Counted from the stretch's first letter, positions 7,761 through 15,101 are shown. The stretch is 28,368 bases of DNA from Planctomycetaceae bacterium (GCA_003445035.1 DLVV01000388.1:12409-40776); one strand, 5' to 3'. Notes: generated by a model from the letters alone, not told the origin. Numbers and translations are program-made.

Positions 7761-9419
7761 TCACTCGTTCGGCTCAAGGACCTTTGCTTCCCCGGTCGAG
7801 ATCAACCCGTCTCGGTTCTTGTCCAGGCGATCAAACAGCGAGAGTCCGCCAAGAAACTCGCGGCCAGAGACGTCTCCATCGCCGTTGCGGTCCATCCGCC
7901 GAAACCACTTCGGACCGCCTCGACGATCGGGTGTGGGTGTGGCGGCAGTCGGCGGGGGGCGAGGCATCGCCATCGCCTCGCGGGTGAACAGTGACGCGCG
8001 GGCCACCTCGAGTGTCAGTATGAATTTGCCCGAGAGGTCGGTGCGCGAAATCCGGCCATCACGGTCTTTGTCGATTGTCCCAAGTCGCGAGTAGCCCTCC
8101 AGGAACTCCCTGGGAGCCAGCCGCCGGTCTCCGTTGGTGTCGAGCAGTTCGAACAGTGAGCGACGGCTGTGCGAGACACTCAGCAGCAAGCGGCTTTGCT
8201 GCACTGCTGTCTGGTCCTTGATGAACTCGGTGAGTTCCTCGATCACGACCCGTCCGTCGTCGTTGGAGTCGACCATCGGGAACGAGGCTCCAGTGAGCAT
8301 CAGTTGGGGGAATTCATTCGGCTCGATGTACTTGTTCTTGTTTTCATCAGCGACGAGGAATTTGAGCCGAAAGAACTTGGTGGTCAGCAGACGGTCCGAC
8401 CGGGTGTTCTTGGCCTTCAGTTGCACGGTCCAGCCGCCCCAGGGGCGAGACAGCCGGGCCAGCCCGCGACTGGTCGGACCTCCCACGACCGCCAGTCGGC
8501 TCCGCCGGGTCCGAAGATCGGGAAGTGCCGCGTCGATTGTTTCGTGAGGCGTCGGATGCTGCAGGTACTGGAGCAACTCGGCTCGATCCAATCGTCCATT
8601 GTGATCGTGATCGACGGAGCGGACTTGCTCGGCCGTCAGCCCCAGTTGCCTGCTGGCGAGTGTCGCGGTGGTGCCGGGGGATTGGACTCGGCCGTAGAAC
8701 GCGATCAGTCGGTCGCAAAGCACCTGGTGGTTGGCGGTGAGCAGGGCGACGAACGGCTGCGACTCGGTACGGATCGCCTGGTACTGGAGAGGATCGAGCT
8801 CTTCGACACTGAATGTCTCGTCGTCATTGATGTCCAGGCGTTTCAGGTGTCGTGTTCCGTTGTGGATCTCGCCGGAGTCGAGTTCCCCGTCGGAGTCGGC
8901 ATCGAGCCGCGTGAACAGTTTGGCCGAACGTGTCGCACCTTGGGACGGGACGCTAACGGCGAAGGAGGGCCCCAGTGCGCCTTCGACGACGCGGGCGAAC
9001 TCGATCGGTGAGAGGCGGTCATCGGTGGGGGTGGTGTCGAAGTCCTTCCAGGTCTTGGGAAGCGTACGAAACCGCGACGCGATCTCACCCAGCCGTTCGA
9101 CCTGGGTGACCTCCGACCGGGTCAGAAAGTTGTCCCGTTTTCGATCGAGCGTGCGGAACAGTTGCATGGCGTAGCGGTGACGAAACTCGCGGATTCCGTT
9201 GCTACCGATACGAATCCGGAAGCGGACCACAACCGGGTGGTCGGGGGCAAAACAGATCAGGTCAAAGTGATCTGTTTTCGACTGCGACGGTGGGGCGTCC
9301 TTGTTCGTGGGCCTGTCTGCGGCCGTGAGAGACCGGTTCGAGGCCAGGCACGCAGCGAGGATCAACGTCGAAAGGGTCAGCGTGATCCCGGCTCGGCGGC
9401 AGTCGGCGGGGCGAAACAT
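7761..9419 (-). CDS. Exported multi-EF-hand calcium-binding protein
   Basis: This 552-residue protein has an N-terminal signal: Arg8-Arg9, a hydrophobic stretch and LAAC at 21-24, which fits a lipobox. Cleavage after TAA at 32-34 is the alternative. About eleven EF-hand-type loops can be read, starting near residues 92, 127, 173, 196, 270, 358, 384, 427, 450, 510 and 533. The best have canonical D-x-N/D-x-D-G spacing, such as DRNGDGDVSGRE and DKNRDGLISTGE. Several others are degenerate, so not all will bind calcium. No enzymatic domain is apparent. Large EF-hand proteins of this kind are frequent in planctomycetes. Its stop is 25 bp before the DUF4175-like gene, suggesting co-transcription. 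The physiological role is unknown. Confidence 0.85.
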   Translation of the reverse strand: MFRPADCRRAGITLTLSTLILAACLASNRSLTAADRPTNKDAPPSQSKTDHFDLICFAPDHPVVVRFRIRIGSNGIREFRHRYAMQLFRTLDRKRDNFLTRSEVTQVERLGEIASRFRTLPKTWKDFDTTPTDDRLSPIEFARVVEGALGPSFAVSVPSQGATRSAKLFTRLDADSDGELDSGEIHNGTRHLKRLDINDDETFSVEELDPLQYQAIRTESQPFVALLTANHQVLCDRLIAFYGRVQSPGTTATLASRQLGLTAEQVRSVDHDHNGRLDRAELLQYLQHPTPHETIDAALPDLRTRRSRLAVVGGPTSRGLARLSRPWGGWTVQLKAKNTRSDRLLTTKFFRLKFLVADENKNKYIEPNEFPQLMLTGASFPMVDSNDDGRVVIEELTEFIKDQTAVQQSRLLLSVSHSRRSLFELLDTNGDRRLAPREFLEGYSRLGTIDKDRDGRISRTDLSGKFILTLEVARASLFTREAMAMPRPPPTAATPTPDRRGGPKWFRRMDRNGDGDVSGREFLGGLSLFDRLDKNRDGLISTGEAKVLEPNE

Positions 9420-9510
9420 GAGTTGGATCCGTTCAAGCGAAACCGGGGAGTTCCGAGGTCGTGGTCGAGAACGGTTTCAACTCCGATCGTAGTTCGGTTG
9501 CGGGGAGCGT

Positions 9511-10308
9511 TCAATGTCCGGTTTCGACCGATCGTCGTTCGAGCCACTGCAGCAACATCCAGGCGATCAGCAGGCCGAGGATCATTCCGGCCAGGCCGCC
9601 GCCGCAGATGTCGGTCGTCGAATGCACGCGGAGCAGGTGTCGCGACCAGCCCACCAGGACGGACCATGGCAGAAACAGCCAGGTCATCCAGTGCGGCCGT
9701 CCGCCGAACCGCGAACTCAGTACGGTGAAGACGGTTGCCAGGGTGACCGTCGCCAGTGTGTGTCCCGAGGGAAACGCGTGTCCGGTTTTTGCCAGCCAGT
9801 GTGCACGGACCAGGGGATGGAGGTCGGGGATCCGCGATGCGGCGGGTTCGGTGTTGAACAGGTGGCCGAGTTCTTCGGTTCTCTTCCCCTTGGTGTCCAT
9901 GAGATAGAACGCCTCGACGGATCGGATCACGCCGAGGTTCGCCAACTCACGGATGTGCGGACGGGCTGTTCCGAATGCCGGCTTGACCACTCGTTCATTG
10001 ATCCACGCCTGGGCCGCCAGGACTCCCACCAGACTGGCCAGCAGGGCCAGCGCGGTCGATCGTCGTCTGCCCGCGAATCCTCCGGTGAACGTCAACCAGG
10101 CGACTCCCAGGACCAGCACCACCGGTGTGCCCACGAAGCCACCGCTGGCCGAAACCGCCCAGGCCGCCAGGGAGAGCGAAGAGTTCAGATTGATCGCGGG
10201 AACCGCTGCGGTGGCCAGAAGCGCCAGTAGCGAACCGGCCATCAGGAGGCTCAGCCAGCCTGGACGCCACCTTCCAACGACCGCCGGGGCGTCGAACGAT
10301 TGGGTCAT
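9511..10308 (-). CDS. PAP2-family membrane phosphatase
   Basis: This 265-residue integral membrane protein has all three motifs of the type-2 phosphatidic acid phosphatase family. They are KPAFGTARP (109-117), PSGH (180-183) and SR222-223 with H229 and D233 in SRHLLRVHSTTD. The family removes phosphate from lipid phosphates such as undecaprenyl pyrophosphate, phosphatidate or phosphatidylglycerophosphate; the exact substrate cannot be told here. About five or six hydrophobic helices surround the motifs. The ATG at 10308 was chosen because it begins 19 bp after the RidA stop and gives a normal family length; a longer in-frame extension lies inside the RidA gene. It is probably co-transcribed with RidA. 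The 91 bp after its stop hold no convincing terminator. Confidence 0.87.
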   Translation of the reverse strand: MTQSFDAPAVVGRWRPGWLSLLMAGSLLALLATAAVPAINLNSSLSLAAWAVSASGGFVGTPVVLVLGVAWLTFTGGFAGRRRSTALALLASLVGVLAAQAWINERVVKPAFGTARPHIRELANLGVIRSVEAFYLMDTKGKRTEELGHLFNTEPAASRIPDLHPLVRAHWLAKTGHAFPSGHTLATVTLATVFTVLSSRFGGRPHWMTWLFLPWSVLVGWSRHLLRVHSTTDICGGGLAGMILGLLIAWMLLQWLERRSVETGH

Positions 10309-10327
10309 CGGATCTTGTCGGGTTGGA

Positions 10328-10771
10328 TCAGCCGGCCTGGATCTCGAACACCGCCTCGACCTCGACGGCCGGTCCGGTTGGCAGCGAGGCGAATCCCAGG
10401 GCACTGCGAGCGTGGAAGCCGTCGCCGTCCTTGCCGAAGATCTCGTGCAGCAGATCCGAAGCGCCGTTGATCACCAGGTGCTGTTCGATGAAGTCCTGGG
10501 TCGAGTTGACACATCCGAGCACCTTGATGACCCGCAGGCCGTCCAGCGTTCCCACTTCACGGTGAACGCTTTGCAGGACCTTCACAATACAGTCGCGAGC
10601 CGCGTCATAACCCTGTTCGACCGAGAGGTCCGCACCGAGTTTGCCCTTCATGTCGCTGGTGTGTCCCGAACTGAACAACAGGTTGCCGGCGCGGGCACAG
10701 AGGTTGAGGTATCCGGGTTCCTGGTCGGGGAAGGTCAGGCCCAGTTCAAGTGCTTTCTGTTCAGCTCCCAT
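10328..10771 (-). CDS. RidA/YjgF-family protein (YjgF endoribonuclease-like subgroup)
   Basis: This 147-residue protein matches the longer Rid subgroup: YLNLCARAGNLLFSSGHTS at the N-terminus, then GYDAARDCIVKVL, and ARSALGFASLP with R122 at the conserved arginine position near the C-terminus. RidA members hydrolyse reactive enamine/imine intermediates from PLP enzymes; this subgroup is annotated as endoribonuclease-like but is poorly characterised. The start is set by a GGGAG at 10784-10780 with an 8-nt spacer to the ATG. The frame stays open upstream, but without conserved sequence. It is divergent from the 83-aa membrane protein gene and is followed 19 bp later by the PAP2 gene. Confidence 0.87.
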   Translation of the reverse strand: MGAEQKALELGLTFPDQEPGYLNLCARAGNLLFSSGHTSDMKGKLGADLSVEQGYDAARDCIVKVLQSVHREVGTLDGLRVIKVLGCVNSTQDFIEQHLVINGASDLLHEIFGKDGDGFHARSALGFASLPTGPAVEVEAVFEIQAG

Positions 10772-11002
10772 CGGTGTCGCTCCCAGGTGATTTCGCAGTC
10801 TGTGGTTGGGTGATTCCGGGCCAGGTGACCCGGTCATGGATACAGCATGGCGGATCGGCGAGTCGGTTACAAACCAGCCTTTGTGCTGACAAAACGTGCT
10901 TGCGGGACTCCGAATCAAGCCCCGGGTCATCGACGGTCGATGGGAGGGGTGAGGCACCGGTTGATCACGCCCGGATCCGTTACGTGTCACGAGGCCGACA
11001 GC
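10772..11002. other. Divergent intergenic region with a short perfect palindrome
   Basis: This 231-bp region lies between the divergent RidA and small-membrane-protein genes and must contain both promoters. I see no convincing -35/-10 pair and no RNA gene. The notable element is a perfect 15-bp palindrome at 10928-10942 (CATCGAC-G-GTCGATG), 60 bp before the plus-strand start, which could be an operator. Confidence 0.4.
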
Positions 11003-11254
11003 ATGCTGCGTTCTCTGTTCCTCGCCGTTGGTGTCTTTGTCGTGCTTTTGGGATTTAGCCTGTTCCGGGTGGACGTGATTGTTCTCGAAGGCGACGGGGA
11101 ACTCGAGGATGACTATTTCGGACTGATCTCGACCGACGACGAGGGGCGGCACGTGATCGATCCGCCGGACTGGGCCCCGTTCAGCCTGGTGGCCATCGGT
11201 GGAGTGACTTGCCTGTACGCCTTCGCGCTGCCGGCGCGTCGACGGGAGAGCTAG
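11003..11254 (+). CDS. Small two-helix membrane protein, unknown function
   Basis: This 83-residue protein has an N-terminal hydrophobic helix (residues 4-20, LFLAVGVFVVLLGFSLF). A short acidic loop of about 35 residues containing EGDGELEDD follows, and then a second helix near 60-76. The start at 11003 has GAGG (10991-10994) 8 nt upstream and a Met directly before the hydrophobic helix; the frame is open further upstream without recognisable sequence. Its TAG stop overlaps the TAG stop of the convergent CBM9-like gene within the palindrome CTAG (11251-11254). I do not recognise a family. The topology suggests a small inner-membrane protein with its acidic loop outside or inside the cytoplasm. 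Confidence 0.65.
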   Translation: MLRSLFLAVGVFVVLLGFSLFRVDVIVLEGDGELEDDYFGLISTDDEGRHVIDPPDWAPFSLVAIGGVTCLYAFALPARRRES

Positions 11255-11934
11255 CCGGTGGCTCCGGACAGGCTCAGAACCGACCAGAGGCTCGGATCAC
11301 GGTCGAAGGGGAAATCCTCACCGAGTGCCAGAGCCTGGTCGCCCATCTCGTTGTCGTGCACACGGTAGCTGAACCCGATCGCGTCGATTGTCTCGGTGTC
11401 CCAGCCATGGAGTGCGGGGGCCGCAATCCATCCCCGCAGCGAGTAACCGTCGTCGGTCAGTTGTGATGCCACTCGCAGGGAATCCGGGGGTGGCGGTGGA
11501 GCGTCCTCTCGAGCGCGAGCGATCGGGCGGGGGACAGACACCGGTTCATCCCCGCCACGGCCTCCGCCGGTGGGCAGAAAGGTGAAGGCGTGACAGAACC
11601 GTGAGGCACGGTGGATTGTCTGCGTGTTGCGGGTGTCGATCCAGACGGTCAGCCCGTCGGACGTATCTGGTGAGGCTTCGAGGCAACGGGCCGGCCGGTT
11701 CTTGTCCCGGACCACCAGTTGCACCGCCAGTCCCGTGTCGTGCCACGCCAGCCACACGCTGGCGAACGGGGGCTGTGTGACACCGGTTTCGGGTTGGGAG
11801 AGTCCCTGGAGATCCGGTAGTGGGGACAGTTTGTCCAGCGGCGGGAGCGTGTCCCTCGTGCCCGGGGGGGCGGCGATCCGGGCCACCTCCAACTGGTAGC
11901 GAAACAGAAATCCACCGGGCAGGACTGTGGACAT
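11251..11934 (-). CDS. CBM9/DOMON-like beta-sandwich protein
   Basis: This 227-residue protein lacks an obvious signal peptide. The central and C-terminal parts follow the CBM9/DOMON beta-sandwich pattern. They run through ASVWLAWHDTGLAVQLVVRD, SDGLTVWIDTR, a Phe-rich strand FCHAFTFLP, a later strand DDGYSLRGWIAAPAL, and the closing IGFSYRVHDNE and PSLWSVLSLSG. In this fold the conserved Asp and Trp positions frame a ligand groove for sugars or haem, but the ligand here is unknown. A Pro-rich insert (PPPPP) interrupts the middle. It is divergent from the UvrA paralogue with a 127-bp intergenic region and convergent with the small membrane protein gene, with overlapping stops. The assignment rests on pattern recognition only. 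Confidence 0.65.
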   Translation of the reverse strand: MSTVLPGGFLFRYQLEVARIAAPPGTRDTLPPLDKLSPLPDLQGLSQPETGVTQPPFASVWLAWHDTGLAVQLVVRDKNRPARCLEASPDTSDGLTVWIDTRNTQTIHRASRFCHAFTFLPTGGGRGGDEPVSVPRPIARAREDAPPPPPDSLRVASQLTDDGYSLRGWIAAPALHGWDTETIDAIGFSYRVHDNEMGDQALALGEDFPFDRDPSLWSVLSLSGATG

Positions 11935-12008
11935 GAGCGTGTTGTCGGTGGAGCCGAGGTTGGGAGAGACATGAGGTGTGGGGCTCGAGCGTGTATGGTA
12001 CGCGGCTA

Positions 12009-12024
12009 CTGTTCGTCTCGACAG
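12009..12024 (+). promoter_or_regulatory. Candidate LexA-like operator upstream of the uvrA paralogue
   Basis: The sequence CTGTTCGTCTCGACAG is CTGT-N8-ACAG, the spacing and half-sites of the enterobacterial LexA box, and it is preceded by TA as in that consensus. It lies 37 bp before the ATG of the UvrA paralogue, a normal operator position. The inner eight bases are not AT-rich and not symmetric. LexA box sequences differ between phyla, so whether a planctomycete LexA would bind it is unproven. Confidence 0.4.
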
Positions 12025-12061
12025 GTCGCCTTCCTCTTGGACCACGACCGGTCCATCCACA

Positions 12062-14626
12062 ATGCCTGACGATTCCCGCATCACCGACAGGATGATCCAG
12101 GTCCGTGGGGCCCGCGTGCACAACCTGCAGGGATTGGACGTCGACATTCCCCGCGATCGGCTGGTAGCGATCACAGGAGTCAGTGGCAGTGGCAAGAGCA
12201 CCCTGGCACTGGACGTGATCTTCGCCGAAGGGCAGAGGCGGTTCTTGCAGGGACTGACGCCGGGACAACGGAGCCGGTTGGATCGGTGGGAACGGTGCGA
12301 TGTGGATCTGGTTGAGGGGCTACCGGCGGCCATCTGCATTGACCAGCGATCCGGATCGACGGCTGCTCGCAGCACGCTGGCGACGACCACCGAGATTCAC
12401 AGCCACCTGAGGTTGCTGTTTGCACGGGCCGGCTCGGTGCACTGTCCCGGCTGTGGTCAACCGCTCGAACAACGCAGCCCCCAGGCGATCGTCGACGTGT
12501 TATTGGGACTGGGGGAGAAACGGCGGGTGATGCTGCTGGCTCCGGTCGTCTCTCGCCGTCGTGGCAGCCAGGTCGAGACATTTGAGCAGTTGGCCGGTGA
12601 TGGGTTCGTCCGGGCACGGGTGGACGGACAACTGGTCGAACTGACTCCTCCGCCCGAACTCGATCCCCGACGAAACCACTCGATCGACGTCGTGATCGAC
12701 AGGATTGTGATCCGCCAGGGACTGGGAGCCCGGCTGCAGGACTCCGTGGAACTGGCCCTGCGGATCGGGTCGGGACGGCTGGTGATCAGTGTCGAGACGC
12801 CCGAGGGGGGCTGGGATGATTCGCTCTATTCGAGCCGGCTGGCGTGTGCCGATTGTGAGTGGAGCGCCCCGCCGGTGGAGCCCAGGACACTGAGTTTCAA
12901 CAGTCCAGAAGGGGCTTGCGAGACGTGCCGTGGCCTGGGGCAGGTGATTCCGGAAGGCGAACAGGCTCAGGACGGCGATGCGGATCATTGTCCGGACTGT
13001 GATGGCACCCGCCTGGGCGAACTGGCTCGATCGATCACCTTTTCCGGTGAGACCATCACCGGCCTTTGTCGTTTGACCGTCGGCGATGCGCACCGTCGCC
13101 TGGCGGAATGGCTTGCCGAATGCGAAGAGGACGAGTCCCCCCGGGCGATCGTGGCCCGGAAGATTCTGCCTCTTGTCGTTGGTCGGCTGGGGTACCTCGA
13201 ACGGGTTGGCCTGGACTACCTGACGCTCGATCGCCGCACACGAAGCCTGTCGGGTGGCGAGTTCCAGCGATCCCGGCTGGCGGGGGCACTGGGGTCGGGC
13301 CTGGTTGGAGTGGCCTACGTGCTGGATGAACCGACCATCGGTCTGCATGCCGTCGACACCGGTCGCCTGGTGTCGTGCCTCGAGGATCTCAGGGACCAGG
13401 GCAACAGTGTGATGCTGGTCGAGCACGATCTCGGAGTGTTGCGTCAGGCCGACTGGATCGTCGACCTCGGTCCCGGGGGCGGTCGCAACGGCGGCCGCCT
13501 GGTCGTTTCGGGAACCCTGGATGATGTCCAGGCTTGTCCGGAATCGGTCACCGGGGCCTGCCTCAGTGGGCGTTCGGCGGGCGAGCCACGGGTACGGCGG
13601 AGTACCGACCAGGACAAGGCGGTGATTGTCCGGGGGGCCGATCTCCACAACCTCCAGGACCTGGAGGTGATGTTTCCGCTGGGGGTCCTGTGTGCGGTGA
13701 CCGGAGTCAGCGGTTCGGGGAAGACCTCGTTGGTCAGTGGCACTCTGGTTCCGTCATTGATAGCGGAGTTGTCCGGTGGCGGAACCGGCGTGGCCGAGGT
13801 GGCCTGGGTGGGTGAGAAGGAACTCGAACGGGTGGTGTTGGTCGATCAGTCATCGTTGGGGCGATCGCCCCGGTCGACTCCGGCCACCTACACGAAGATC
13901 TGGGACGAGATTCGCGGCGTGTTTGCCCGGACCCGATCGGCTCGGGCCAAGGGCTACGACGCCCGCCGGTTTAGCTTCAATACTGATCCGGGCCGCTGTG
14001 GTGAGTGTGGCGGACGGGGGCACGTGACCATCGAGATGCAGTTTCTTCCCGACCTGGTTGTGCCGTGCCCCGAGTGTGACGGGCAACGATTCAACCCCGA
14101 GACATTGCGGGTGAAGTACCGCGGCAAGAGCGTGGCCGACGTGCTCTCGATGTCGGCTGGCGAGGCGGTGGGGTTCTTTGAAAACCATCCGCGAGTGGTC
14201 TCGCTGCTGCGAACCCTTGTCGACGTCGGACTGGGTTACCTGGTCCTCGGTCAACCGACAGCGACACTGTCGGGAGGCGAGGCCCAGCGGGTCCGACTTT
14301 CGGCCGAACTGGGCCGAAGACGTCGGGGTTCGACTCTTTTTGTCCTCGATGAACCGACCACCGGGCTACACGCTGCCGACGTGGCGAGGTTGATCGATGT
14401 CCTGGATCGCCTGGTCGACTCGGGACATTCGGTGGTGGTGATCGAGCACCATCCCGAACTGATCTCGTCAGCTGACTGGGTGATCGACCTGGGGCCCGGT
14501 GGGGGCGATGGAGGAGGCCGAGTGGTCGCAGTGGGGACGCCTGACGACGTCGCGAAAGATGCCGAGTCGGCCACCGGTCGCGTCCTGGTTGACACGTGGG
14601 CCGACGCCATTCCCAGGCAACTGTGA
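12062..14626 (+). CDS. UvrA paralogue lacking the insertion domain
   Basis: This 854-residue ABC-ATPase DNA-repair protein is about 90 residues shorter than E. coli UvrA (940). Domain order is: Walker A GVSGSGKS (39-46); HCPGCGQP (127-134); a UvrB-binding region around 130-245 with VMLLAPVV and FVRARVDGQ; zinc module C262-C265/C286-C289; LSGGEFQR (396-403) and VLDEPTIGLH; second Walker A GVSGSGKT (548-555); zinc module C646-C649/C669-C672; and LSGGEAQR (736-743) with VLDEPTTGLH. Only 20 residues separate C289 from the CPDCDGTRL motif at 310, where canonical UvrA carries an insertion domain of about 110 residues. It should bind UvrB and distorted DNA, but with altered DNA contacts. The start is the ATG at 12062, with a later in-frame Met11 as alternative. 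It is probably an accessory paralogue rather than the housekeeping UvrA. Confidence 0.88.
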   Translation: MPDDSRITDRMIQVRGARVHNLQGLDVDIPRDRLVAITGVSGSGKSTLALDVIFAEGQRRFLQGLTPGQRSRLDRWERCDVDLVEGLPAAICIDQRSGSTAARSTLATTTEIHSHLRLLFARAGSVHCPGCGQPLEQRSPQAIVDVLLGLGEKRRVMLLAPVVSRRRGSQVETFEQLAGDGFVRARVDGQLVELTPPPELDPRRNHSIDVVIDRIVIRQGLGARLQDSVELALRIGSGRLVISVETPEGGWDDSLYSSRLACADCEWSAPPVEPRTLSFNSPEGACETCRGLGQVIPEGEQAQDGDADHCPDCDGTRLGELARSITFSGETITGLCRLTVGDAHRRLAEWLAECEEDESPRAIVARKILPLVVGRLGYLERVGLDYLTLDRRTRSLSGGEFQRSRLAGALGSGLVGVAYVLDEPTIGLHAVDTGRLVSCLEDLRDQGNSVMLVEHDLGVLRQADWIVDLGPGGGRNGGRLVVSGTLDDVQACPESVTGACLSGRSAGEPRVRRSTDQDKAVIVRGADLHNLQDLEVMFPLGVLCAVTGVSGSGKTSLVSGTLVPSLIAELSGGGTGVAEVAWVGEKELERVVLVDQSSLGRSPRSTPATYTKIWDEIRGVFARTRSARAKGYDARRFSFNTDPGRCGECGGRGHVTIEMQFLPDLVVPCPECDGQRFNPETLRVKYRGKSVADVLSMSAGEAVGFFENHPRVVSLLRTLVDVGLGYLVLGQPTATLSGGEAQRVRLSAELGRRRRGSTLFVLDEPTTGLHAADVARLIDVLDRLVDSGHSVVVIEHHPELISSADWVIDLGPGGGDGGGRVVAVGTPDDVAKDAESATGRVLVDTWADAIPRQL

Positions 14627-14641
14627 CGTCCACGTTGACGA

Positions 14642-14674
14642 GTGGCCAATGACCCGCCACGAGTCATTGGCCAC
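14642..14674. terminator. Perfect 12-bp stem-loop between convergent genes
   Basis: GTGGCCAATGAC (14642-14653) and its exact complement (14663-14674) flank a 9-nt loop. The hairpin lies 15 bp after the uvrA-paralogue stop and 21 bp before the stop of the convergent ATL-like gene. It is well placed as a bidirectional terminator. Neither flank has a strong T-tract. Confidence 0.65.
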
Positions 14675-14695
14675 ACCGGTTGTCGGATTGTCGAT

Positions 14696-15064
14696 TTACG
14701 CCTTGTTGGCTGCAGCCTCCGCCTCCTCTTCCTCCTCCTCCCAACTCATCACCTGTTCCTCGAAATCCGTCACGATGCTCTTCTCTTCGTCCGCCTCGTC
14801 ATCGACGACTTCGTAGCCACCTTCGACCAACAGCGTGGCGTGGTCCGAGCCCCGTTCGACCTTTCCATCGTCAGAAACGGCCCGCCACCATTGCAGGTGG
14901 GGCCAGTCGCGGCGAACGGTTTTCAGACAGGTCAACATGGCACGACCCTTCGAACCGGCACTGAATCCCGCACGGCGGGCGATCGTCGTATAGGTTCCGA
15001 TTTTCGAGGCCCGCTTGAGTTCCCACAGCACTTCGGCCACTCCCTGTGCCCGTGTCGATGTCAT
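14696..15064 (-). CDS. MGMT-fold DNA-binding protein resembling alkyltransferase-like (ATL) proteins
   Basis: This 122-residue protein matches the C-terminal DNA-binding domain of O6-alkylguanine-DNA alkyltransferases. VAEVLWELKRASKIGTYTTI and ARRAGF (residues 9-34) correspond to the helix-turn-helix opening, SKGRAMLTCLKTV to the recognition-helix region, and WRAVSDDGKV to the strand after the active site. The catalytic PCHR is replaced by QWWR (58-61). With Trp at the cysteine position it cannot transfer alkyl groups, which is how ATL proteins are defined; the usual His is also replaced by Trp. A Glu-rich acidic tail (87-117) follows. The start is set by GGGGAGA at 15077-15071, 6 nt before the ATG. 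ATL proteins bind O6-alkylguanine and hand it to nucleotide-excision repair, and a UvrA paralogue lies convergently next door. Function is inferred from motifs. Confidence 0.62.
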   Translation of the reverse strand: MTSTRAQGVAEVLWELKRASKIGTYTTIARRAGFSAGSKGRAMLTCLKTVRRDWPHLQWWRAVSDDGKVERGSDHATLLVEGGYEVVDDEADEEKSIVTDFEEQVMSWEEEEEEAEAAANKA

Positions 15065-15070
15065 CAGTCG

Positions 15071-15077
15071 TCTCCCC
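15071..15077 (-). promoter_or_regulatory. Ribosome binding site of the ATL-like gene
   Basis: GGGGAGA on the minus strand lies 6 nt before the ATG at 15064. It decides this start over upstream in-frame Met codons, which have no such site. Confidence 0.6.
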
Positions 15078-15101
15078 GAACTATGCGACGGTTTCCGGCA
15101 G

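Noticed and set aside
9439..9478. Inverted repeat GAAACCG...CGGTTTC between the PAP2 and EF-hand genes
   Set aside because: The arms are only 7 bp with a 26-nt loop and no U-tract, which is too weak to call a terminator.
12500..13648. Minus-strand open frame of 382 codons inside the uvrA paralogue
   Set aside because: The overlapping plus-strand frame has both UvrA ATPase and zinc motifs; the antisense product has none.
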